Source of the DNA: Erysipelothrix sp.
GTDB lineage: Bacteria > Bacillota_I > Bacilli_A > Erysipelotrichales > Erysipelotrichaceae
Assembly: GCA_012511085.1 (NCBI GenBank)
Contig: JAAZGU010000032.1
Coordinates: forward strand, 1 to 13,076
Reading direction: 5' to 3'
Length of the DNA stretch: 13,076 bases
Positions within the stretch are counted from its first letter, which is position 1; each line of letters begins with the position of its first letter. Under the pieces are notes generated by a model. The model did no database searches. It saw only the letters and a list, made by a program, of their open reading frames with translations, and was not told the origin of the DNA. Both the position numbers and the translations under genes were made by a program. Shown here piece after piece: positions 6,623 through 12,134 of this stretch.

Positions 6623-7771
6623 TTAAGACTCCAAACTGGTCAAATACTTCGCAAATAAAGTAGTACCTTCAACTACTTTCTCATAATCAACGCAAAAAGA
6701 CAACCTGACATAATCATCGCTCGCATCTGAAAATGCAGCACCTGGCACAACCGCAACTTTATTAGTATGCAACAAGTTGCGCGCAAATTCCCAAGATTTC
6801 ATTTTCGATTTTGAAATGTTGACAAATAAGTAAAAAGCGCCTTGAGGTTCCACAAAATCAATCTTGTGTTCCTTTAAAATCTTTGCAGCTGCTTCATAGT
6901 GTTTTTTATAATGCACTACAACCGGTTTGACATCTTCTTTAAGCGCTTGCATCGCACCGTATTGAATGAAGGGCGCAACGCCTGCTGCCATGTATTGTTG
7001 AAACTTAATAGCCTGTTGAATAATCGCTTGGTCGGCCATCATGTATCCAACACGCCAACCCGTCATCGCATAGGGCTTAGAAAACGATTGACAGTAAATA
7101 ACTTGCTTTTTATAACGTTGATCCTGTACTAAAAACGTTGCCCCCGCATCGAAAACAAGTTGATTGTAAACATCATCGCTAATAACATAAAGCGAATGTT
7201 CATCCATGATTTGTTTTAAGGCATTCAAAGATGCCTCGTTGTAAATGACGCCCGTTGGATTGTTGGGTGAATTAATAACGATTGCTTTTGTTTTTGGTGT
7301 AATCCGTGCTTTTATTTCCGCATACGATAATTGAAAATGCATCGGTGTCGTATCGATTAAAACTGGCTTACCACCAAAACTTTTAACAATCGGATAATAG
7401 GCAACATAGGCAGGTTCAAAAATGATAACCTCATCACCTGGATTTAATACAGCACCCAACGCACTGTAAAGAGCGCCGCTCGCCCCTTGGGTTATAATAA
7501 CTTCATCAACATGATAATCAATGTTTTGAAGCTCTTTTTCAAACTCAATTATTTTTTCACGCAATACCAACAACCCTTGATAGGGTGGATATTTTGTTTG
7601 ATGATCCGCCAAGGCTTGGTTTGCTGCATCTTTAATACGCTGGGCCGTCTCAAGCACTGGTTCTCCAATCGTTAACGAAATGGCACCATCAACCTGGGCA
7701 GCTTCTTGATTTAATGCACGAATACCACTTGGCTTTTGCCTTTCAATTATTTTATTTAGTTGATGTTTCAT
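6623..7771 (-). CDS. PLP-dependent class I/II aminotransferase (PatA/AspB-like)
   Basis: A 382-residue fold-type-I aminotransferase that moves an amino group between an amino acid and a 2-oxo acid in the cytosol. Visible motifs are SLTIGEPVL near 32-40, the cofactor-phosphate region QGASGALYSAL (95-105), SPNNPTG with Asn171, SDDVY (198-202), SFSKPYAMTGWRVGY with the Schiff-base Lys232 and Arg240, and the substrate-carboxylate Arg356 in YVRLSFC. The pattern is that of the aspartate/N-acetyl-diaminopimelate group (B. subtilis PatA is one member), but exact substrate cannot be read from sequence. Start at 7771 follows AAAGGAG at close spacing. It overlaps the end of queH by 20 bases and its SD lies inside queH, so it is translationally coupled to the queuosine genes. 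Confidence 0.9.
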   Translation of the reverse strand: MKHQLNKIIERQKPSGIRALNQEAAQVDGAISLTIGEPVLETAQRIKDAANQALADHQTKYPPYQGLLVLREKIIEFEKELQNIDYHVDEVIITQGASGALYSALGAVLNPGDEVIIFEPAYVAYYPIVKSFGGKPVLIDTTPMHFQLSYAEIKARITPKTKAIVINSPNNPTGVIYNEASLNALKQIMDEHSLYVISDDVYNQLVFDAGATFLVQDQRYKKQVIYCQSFSKPYAMTGWRVGYMMADQAIIQQAIKFQQYMAAGVAPFIQYGAMQALKEDVKPVVVHYKKHYEAAAKILKEHKIDFVEPQGAFYLFVNISKSKMKSWEFARNLLHTNKVAVVPGAAFSDASDDYVRLSFCVDYEKVVEGTTLFAKYLTSLES

Positions 7772-8423
7772 GGCGCTCCTTTCGATAAGCTTCCAATGAA
7801 CGTCTAACATTCAGTGAGAATTGGCATCCACAATAGGTCTGACGGTACATGTTGTGCTTACGCGAAATTTGAATGGATTTACGATAGCCATCATCTTTCT
7901 TAAAGTCAGAATAAAAGTACTTCACGTGTGGATAGCTACGTTGGAGTCGCTCTCCAATTTGATTAAGTACCATCGAATTTTTATGACGACTGATAGTCAT
8001 GACCGTGGTCATGTAATCGTAATTATGTTGAGCTGCATATTGCATGGCTTCTTTCATGCGTAATGCAAAACACATCGTGCAGCGTTTGCCCCCTTCTTTT
8101 TCATCAGCACGATGCTTTAATAATTCATAATAAGATTCGTTGTCATAAGCAGGTTGCACAACATCGATAACAACGTTGTTTTCTTTTTTAAACCATTCAA
8201 CATACTTCAGCAATTCCGCAAAGCGACGTTGATATTCAGCTTCTGGATAGATGTTGTGGTTATTGAAGAACAAGGTTAAATCAAAAAATTCTGATAAATA
8301 TTCCATCGGATACGTGTTGCAGGGTCCACAACAGGAATGCAAAAGCAACCGTGGTTTATCTTCCATTTTTTGAATTTTCTCAAGTTCTTTAAGTTGTAAC
8401 TTATAATAAAGTCTTTTATTCAT
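7752..8423 (-). CDS. queH: Epoxyqueuosine reductase QueH (DUF208)
   Basis: A 223-residue protein of the QueH family, the cobalamin-independent enzyme that reduces epoxyqueuosine to queuosine in tRNA, the last step of the pathway, replacing the unrelated QueG. Cysteines are in the family pattern: HSCCGPC (C31, C32, C35), KRCTMC (C115, C118) and YCGC (C198, C200). These bind the iron-sulfur cluster and metal and take part in redox chemistry. Other conserved parts are FFNNHNIYPEAEYQRR, VMTISRHKNS and FYSDFKKDDGYRKSIQISRKHNMYRQTYCGCQFS. The start ATG at 8423 has AGGTGA six bases upstream, which includes the queA stop codon. It lies directly after tgt and queA, which supports the assignment. Confidence 0.95.
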   Translation of the reverse strand: MNKRLYYKLQLKELEKIQKMEDKPRLLLHSCCGPCNTYPMEYLSEFFDLTLFFNNHNIYPEAEYQRRFAELLKYVEWFKKENNVVIDVVQPAYDNESYYELLKHRADEKEGGKRCTMCFALRMKEAMQYAAQHNYDYMTTVMTISRHKNSMVLNQIGERLQRSYPHVKYFYSDFKKDDGYRKSIQISRKHNMYRQTYCGCQFSLNVRRSLEAYRKERHETSTK

Positions 8424-8427
8424 AAAA

Positions 8428-9453
8428 TCACCTGTGTAAAAACATAGCATCTCCAAAAGAGAAGAAGCGATAACGCGCTTTAATCGCAATTTGGTATGCT
8501 TCTTTAATTAGTTCCAAACCACCAAAAGCACTAATCATCATTAATAAAGTTGATTTTGGCAGGTGGAAGTTGGTTATGAGCGCATCAACAATTTTAAATT
8601 CATAACCTGGATAAATGAAGATTTCGCTCATCCCAGAACTTGGCTTTATTTTACCATATTTTTGTGCAACTGTTTCTAAAGCACGGGCGCTCGTTGTCCC
8701 AACACTAATCACGCAGCGTTTTTCATCTTTTGCATTTTGAATGATTGCGGCATCTGCCTTTGATATTTCATAATATTCAGCATGCATTGTATGGTGCTCA
8801 ATGTCTTCCACTTCCACAGGCTTAAAGGTACCTAATCCAATGTGTAAAGTAACAGTGGCAATCTGTACGCCAGCTGCTTTTATTTCTTCTAATAAAGCAT
8901 TCGTGAAGTGCAACCCAGCTGTGGGTGCGGCGCTGCTACCAAGTTGCCTGGCATAAATGGTTTGATACCGTGTGAAATCACGCGTTGTTTTTTTAATGTA
9001 GGGTGGTAATGGTACAAGACCAATTTTATCGAGCACATCCATCAAAGGGTAATCACTCGCCATCATGAAAACACAAATACCATCATCATGTTTTTCGATA
9101 CACATACCACTCAAGTAGCGTTCATCAAAAATAACCTTAGTACCAATTTTAACAGCACGTGCATTTTTTACTAAACAATCCCAACGATTTTCATCCATAT
9201 TTAAAACTAAGATTTCAATCTTCGCCATGGTTTTTTCTTTAAATCCAAACACGCGGGCCGGAATCACCTTCGTGTCATTTAAAACAAGCACATCTCCACA
9301 TTTCAAATGTTTTGTGATGTCTTCAAAAACTTCATGTTTAATGCTGCCATCCATTACATTAACAGCCATCAACCGTGATTCACTTCTTTTCTCAGCGGGT
9401 TCTTGCGCAATGAGTTCTTTCGGCAAATTATAATCAAATTCAACTGTTTTCAT
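8428..9453 (-). CDS. queA: S-adenosylmethionine:tRNA ribosyltransferase-isomerase QueA
   Basis: A 341-residue enzyme, normal length for the family, that transfers and rearranges the ribosyl part of SAM onto preQ1-modified tRNA to form epoxyqueuosine. Recognisable parts include FDYNLPKELIAQEPAEKRSESRL at the N-terminus, VLVLNDTKVIPARVFG (55-70), RYQTIYARQLGSSAAPTAGLHFT (162-184), TLHIGLGTFKPVEVEDIEHH (202-221), and a C-terminal ITNFHLPKSTLLMMISAFGG followed by YRFFSFGDAMFL. The start ATG overlaps the tgt stop by one base (TAATG) and is preceded by AAAGGGA. It ends in TGA, used as a true stop, four bases before queH. Confidence 0.97.
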   Translation of the reverse strand: MKTVEFDYNLPKELIAQEPAEKRSESRLMAVNVMDGSIKHEVFEDITKHLKCGDVLVLNDTKVIPARVFGFKEKTMAKIEILVLNMDENRWDCLVKNARAVKIGTKVIFDERYLSGMCIEKHDDGICVFMMASDYPLMDVLDKIGLVPLPPYIKKTTRDFTRYQTIYARQLGSSAAPTAGLHFTNALLEEIKAAGVQIATVTLHIGLGTFKPVEVEDIEHHTMHAEYYEISKADAAIIQNAKDEKRCVISVGTTSARALETVAQKYGKIKPSSGMSEIFIYPGYEFKIVDALITNFHLPKSTLLMMISAFGGLELIKEAYQIAIKARYRFFSFGDAMFLHR

Positions 9454-10589
9454 TAAAATCCCTTTGCATGTTCATCGTGTAAATTTAACTCATCAAATAT
9501 TGTTTCTTTAAAATGTTTAAATCGCCCGTTTTCGATGGCAACTCGTGCTTGTTCCGTTAAATGAATGAGATAACGTAAATTGTGAATTGATAACAAGCGC
9601 ATACCCAAGCCTTCGTTGCTGCGAATTAAATGGCGTAAATAAGCACGTGTGTAATTTTGACATGTGTAACAATCGCACTGATCATCAAGTGGTCCAAAGT
9701 CCATTTCATATTGTTTGTTTTTAATATTGACACGCCCCTTAGCTGTCATCGCTGCGCCATGCCGTGCAATGCGGGTTGGTAACACACAGTCAAACATGTC
9801 GACACCGTATTCAATACCTGTCAAAATCGCATCCACTGAACCGACTCCCATCAAATACCGTGGTTTATCATGCGGCAAATACATGGTTGAATTTTTAATC
9901 ATTTCATACATCACTGGTTTTGTTTCACCAACGCTAGTGCCGCCAATTGCATAACCATCAAAGCCAATCGCAACTGTTTGTTTTGCACTGTATTCACGCA
10001 AGTCCGGGTATTCACCGCCTTGCACAATTCCAAACAGGGCTTGATCATCACGTTGATGCGCTGCTTTACCACGTTTTGCCCATCGTAAAGTACGCTCGAC
10101 GCTGTCTTTCATGTATTCGTAAGTAACCGGATAAGCCGGGCATTCATCAAAGCTCATGATGATATCAGCACCTAAGTCATTTTGGATCTGAATTGATTTT
10201 TCAGGCGTTAAAAACATCAAATCACCGCTCAGATGATTACGAAATTCAACACCACTTTCAGTAATCTTACGAAAATCACTTAATGAAAAGACTTGAAAGC
10301 CACCGCTGTCGGTTAAGATTGGACGATCAACGTTCATGAAACGATGCAAACCGCCCGCTGCTTTAATCACTGCTTCACCGGGACGTAACCACAAGTGATA
10401 GGTGTTTGATAAAATAATACCCGCTTTCATCTGTGTCAATTCCTCAGGTGATATAAACTTGACAGTCGCTAATGTCCCGACTGGCATAAACATGGGGGTC
10501 TTTACCGTACCATGCCACGTTTTTAATTCACCAACACGCGCTTGAGTCGATTCATCTTTTTTTAATACTTTAAAATTAAATTCAATCAT
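9453..10589 (-). CDS. tgt: tRNA-guanine transglycosylase
   Basis: A 378-residue bacterial Tgt that exchanges guanine-34 of GUN-anticodon tRNAs (Asp, Asn, His, Tyr) for preQ1. By analogy with the Zymomonas enzyme, the active site holds Asp94 in LTDSGGFQVFS, Asp148 in SFDEC, and the nucleophile Asp267 in DMFDCVLPTR. The structural zinc site is CDCYTC plus a downstream histidine (C305, C307, C310, H336). The specificity loop GIVQGGEYPDLR is present. Two ATGs lie six bases apart; I prefer the inner one (10589) because the AGAAGGA ribosome-binding sequence touches the outer ATG at 10595 but is at normal distance from the inner. Only 39 bases separate it from fprA, so it probably depends on read-through from the fprA promoter. 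With queA and queH downstream, the cell likely imports or elsewhere makes preQ1. Confidence 0.97.
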   Translation of the reverse strand: MIEFNFKVLKKDESTQARVGELKTWHGTVKTPMFMPVGTLATVKFISPEELTQMKAGIILSNTYHLWLRPGEAVIKAAGGLHRFMNVDRPILTDSGGFQVFSLSDFRKITESGVEFRNHLSGDLMFLTPEKSIQIQNDLGADIIMSFDECPAYPVTYEYMKDSVERTLRWAKRGKAAHQRDDQALFGIVQGGEYPDLREYSAKQTVAIGFDGYAIGGTSVGETKPVMYEMIKNSTMYLPHDKPRYLMGVGSVDAILTGIEYGVDMFDCVLPTRIARHGAAMTAKGRVNIKNKQYEMDFGPLDDQCDCYTCQNYTRAYLRHLIRSNEGLGMRLLSIHNLRYLIHLTEQARVAIENGRFKHFKETIFDELNLHDEHAKGF

Positions 10590-10610
10590 AATCATTCCTT
10601 CTTTTGTAAG

Positions 10611-10630
10611 AAAAGCCGTTTCAACGGCTT
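10611..10630 (-). terminator. Intrinsic terminator or attenuator between fprA and tgt
   Basis: On the minus strand AAGCCGT-TGAA-ACGGCTT (10630-10613) forms a 7-bp GC-rich stem with a tetraloop, followed by TTCTT, giving TTTTCTT including the last stem bases. The AA of the fprA stop codon is in the stem. The T-run is short, so partial termination is likely; the tgt ribosome-binding site begins about 10 bases beyond. Confidence 0.6.
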
Positions 10631-11822
10631 ACATTTGTTTTAAAGTTTGACCGAAGTTTTCTCCAAAACTTCTGGCAGTCGCTAACTTCTCAGCATCCGG
10701 CTTAAATTTAATCGTTAAGCCTTCCACAACTTTCATCTTTAACTGATTCAAACGCTCCGTCAAATGCGGAACCGCTTCACCACTCCATCCAAATGAGCCA
10801 AATGCAGATGCTAGTTTGCCTGAGAATTGTGCAGACGTCATTGATGATACAACTTCCCAAATTGGTTTTAAGGCGTCTCTAACGATTGTCGGAGATCCTA
10901 ATAAAATACCATCCGCTTCAATCAATTTGTCAAAAATTTCTGAAACATCGGTTTCAACCATGTCGAACATTTCTACCGCGATACCTTCCGTTTCAAGCCC
11001 TTCTTTAATCGCTTCTGCAAGTGATTTTGTGTAACCATAAGCACTCACATACGGCATAATGACTGTCTTCTTTTCATTTTTAGCAGGCGTTGACCATTCT
11101 AAATATTTATTAATAGCTGCCCTAGGATCGGTATCCACAACTGGACCATGCCCGGTTAAAATAAGATCAATCGCCAAGGGTTCTATTTTTTTCATCGTTG
11201 TGTAAACAAATGATCTGAAAGGATGCATAATCCCATAATAATATTCCCACATCGCACGATCATAATCTTCTTGATTTTCAACTTTAGATGCAAACAATGG
11301 TGCAAAACTGTAATGGGCTCCAAATGAATCACATGAGACTAAAATTTTGTCCTCTTCGATGTATGTGTACATACCATCGGGCCAATGCAGATTGGTTGCT
11401 GTGATGAAACGTAGTGTTTTATTTCCGATGGACAGCGTTTCATTTTCACGGATTGCATGTCCTTTAAAAGGTTTGTTAATAATATCGGCTAAAAACTTAA
11501 TGGATGCGGGTGTGCCATAAACTTCAATGTTTGGATTTTTTTCCAATAAATACTCAAGCGAGCCCGAGTGATCAGGTTCAACGTGATGCACAACCACGAC
11601 ATCAATATCATCATAGTCAACAACTGCGGCTAACTTTTCAAGATACTCATCTTTAAAAACACCTTTCGCTGTATCAAACACAACTGTTTTTTCTGTTCCT
11701 TTTAAGACATAGGAATTATAAGTTGTACCTAACTCTGTTTCCAACGTAACGTCGAATATCCGTAAATCTGGGTCAAGCACTCCCACCCATGTAATGTCAT
11801 CTTGAATTTTAATTGTTTTCAT
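10629..11822 (-). CDS. fprA: Flavodiiron protein (A-type flavoprotein, FprA), O2/NO reductase
   Basis: A 397-residue two-domain protein, the normal size of a class A flavodiiron protein. These cytosolic enzymes reduce O2 to water and/or NO to N2O with electrons usually from rubredoxin, protecting anaerobes. The N-terminal metallo-beta-lactamase-like domain (about 1-250) carries the diiron ligands: HHVEPDH (His80, Glu82, Asp84, His85), His146 in NLHWPDG, Asp165 in SCDSFGAH, and His225 in LTGHGP. The C-terminal flavodoxin domain (about 253-397) starts VIMPYVSAYGYTKSLAEAI, with FMN-loop segments GSPTI and FGSFGWSGEA. No rubredoxin domain is fused. Start at 11822 follows GGAGGGA at 6-base spacing. 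Its predicted leader is about 17 bases, and a block at 11825-11840, covering nearly all of it, is repeated in the putative RNA across the gap. Whether O2 or NO is the substrate cannot be read here. Confidence 0.96.
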   Translation of the reverse strand: MKTIKIQDDITWVGVLDPDLRIFDVTLETELGTTYNSYVLKGTEKTVVFDTAKGVFKDEYLEKLAAVVDYDDIDVVVVHHVEPDHSGSLEYLLEKNPNIEVYGTPASIKFLADIINKPFKGHAIRENETLSIGNKTLRFITATNLHWPDGMYTYIEEDKILVSCDSFGAHYSFAPLFASKVENQEDYDRAMWEYYYGIMHPFRSFVYTTMKKIEPLAIDLILTGHGPVVDTDPRAAINKYLEWSTPAKNEKKTVIMPYVSAYGYTKSLAEAIKEGLETEGIAVEMFDMVETDVSEIFDKLIEADGILLGSPTIVRDALKPIWEVVSSMTSAQFSGKLASAFGSFGWSGEAVPHLTERLNQLKMKVVEGLTIKFKPDAEKLATARSFGENFGQTLKQM

Positions 11823-11824
11823 AA

Positions 11825-11840
11825 TCCCTCCAATATTTCG
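11825..11840. repeat. Copy 1 of a split direct repeat, covering the fprA leader
   Basis: Plus strand TCCCTCC-AA-TATTTCG. The second copy, TCCCTCC-T-TATTTCG, is at 12028-12042. All 14 flanking bases are identical and only the 1-2 base centre differs. On the fprA mRNA this block is the ribosome-binding sequence GGAGGGA and nearly everything upstream of it to the predicted 5' end. Confidence 0.85.
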
Positions 11841-11845
11841 TAGTA

Positions 11846-11854
11846 ATTATACCA
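11846..11854 (-). promoter_or_regulatory. Extended -10 promoter of fprA
   Basis: Minus strand TGG-TATAAT (11854-11846), a perfect extended -10; the -35 position (GTCCTT) is poor. Transcription should start near 11839, giving a leader of about 17 bases. It is the only clear promoter for the fprA-tgt-queA-queH-aminotransferase-membrane gene run. Confidence 0.75.
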
Positions 11855-11872
11855 TAAGACATTTTTATAAGG

Positions 11873-11889
11873 ACTTAAAGCACTTAAGT
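11873..11889. repeat. Inverted repeat at the fprA -35 region, possible operator
   Basis: ACTTAA-AGCAC-TTAAGT, a perfect 6-bp inverted repeat with a 5-base centre. One end overlaps where the fprA -35 box would lie. That is a normal place for a dimeric regulator, and the poor -35 suggests help from an activator or control by a repressor. I do not recognise the site. Confidence 0.4.
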
Positions 11890-11894
11890 ATTTA

Positions 11895-11937
11895 ATGAAA
11901 ATGAATGTAAATGAAATCTTTTATGAAAATTGATGAA
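11895..11937. repeat. Five ATGAA direct repeats upstream of the putative small-RNA promoter
   Basis: ATGAA occurs at 11895, 11901, 11911, 11923 and 11933; the last four starts are 10-12 bases apart, about one helical turn. They end 6 bases before the -35 box of the plus-strand promoter at 11944. The layout suits a regulator binding direct repeats on one DNA face, or an AT-rich UP-like element. AT-rich composition could explain some copies. Confidence 0.4.
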
Positions 11938-11943
11938 TAATGC

Positions 11944-11972
11944 TTGAATATGTTTTCAGACTGTGTTATATT
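11944..11972 (+). promoter_or_regulatory. Plus-strand SigA-type promoter in the fprA-mutY gap
   Basis: TTGAAT (11944-11949), a 17-base spacer and TATATT (11967-11972), with the extended -10 dinucleotide TG at 11964-11965. The expected start, A at 11979, is 156 bases before mutY and is the first base of a predicted closing helix. Confidence 0.6.
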
Positions 11973-12027
11973 ATGTTTACAATTTCATTTTACTATTGTC
12001 TGAGTTAACTGTTTCGAAATGTAATCT

Positions 12028-12042
12028 TCCCTCCTTATTTCG
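12028..12042. repeat. Copy 2 of the split direct repeat, in the putative RNA hairpin
   Basis: TCCCTCC-T-TATTTCG, matching 11825-11840 apart from the centre. In the predicted RNA the first half is in the loop and the second half is the 3' arm of the apical stem. Confidence 0.85.
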
Positions 12043-12087
12043 ACAAACGACTATCCATTATTACTCATATAGTGAAAATTGTTAAAA

Positions 12088-12120
12088 GAAAGAAGTGAGC
12101 AGCACACTTTTTTTCTTTTT
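12088..12120 (+). terminator. Intrinsic terminator upstream of mutY
   Basis: GAAAGAAGTG (12088-12097) pairs with CACTTTTTTT (12105-12114), including two G-U pairs, around loop AGCAGCA, followed by C and five T. The T-run is partly in the stem, but the unit as a whole is a normal oligo-U terminator. It ends directly before the -10 box of mutY, so upstream transcription would stop before mutY. Confidence 0.55.
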
Positions 12121-12128
12121 GGTAAAAT
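12120..12128 (+). promoter_or_regulatory. Extended -10 promoter of mutY, predicted leaderless transcript
   Basis: TGG-TAAAAT at 12120-12128, no clear -35. Six bases (AAGGGT) separate the hexamer from the ATG at 12135, so +1 falls on the A of the start codon, exactly as at yggS. The AAGGG upstream touches the ATG and is too close to act as an SD for it. Confidence 0.5.
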
Positions 12129-12134
12129 AAGGGT

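Larger units (their letters stand above)
11979..12120 (+). ncRNA. Putative structured small RNA with a CU-rich loop antisense to the fprA SD
   Basis: The gap 11823-12134 has no credible ORF. From the predicted start at 11979 three nested helices can form: ACAATTT/AAATTGT (11979-11985 with 12076-12082), ACTAT/ATAGT (11992-11996 with 12069-12073) and TGAGT/ACTCA (12001-12005 with 12063-12067). Inside them is a hairpin CGAAAT/ATTTCG (12015-12020 with 12037-12042), which GTTT/AAAC can lengthen. Its 16-base loop contains CTTCCCTCCTT. A terminator ends the unit at about 12115-12120. The loop and 3' arm match the complement of the fprA leader at 14 positions. CU-rich loops that pair with SD sequences are known from sRNAs such as RsaE/RoxS and LhrC, but I claim no homology. 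The alternative is an untranslated leader of mutY. Structure and transcription are inferred by eye. Confidence 0.5.

Noticed and set aside
51..9453. TGA read as tryptophan (mycoplasma code)
   Set aside because: TGA ends trhP2 and queA exactly where the next gene starts, and all conserved tryptophans use TGG.
10590..10630. preQ1 riboswitch before tgt
   Set aside because: The hairpin lacks the C-rich loop and the A-rich tail of preQ1-I, and the gap is too short for the other classes. The terminator/attenuator reading fits better.
11895..11933. Small plus-strand ORF of 12 codons starting at the first ATGAA repeat
   Set aside because: No ribosome-binding site, low-complexity content, and it lies upstream of the nearest plus-strand promoter.
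11895..11937. CRISPR array or replication iterons
   Set aside because: The repeat unit is only five bases with no spacers of even length, no cas, dnaA or rep gene nearby, and a promoter-proximal position.
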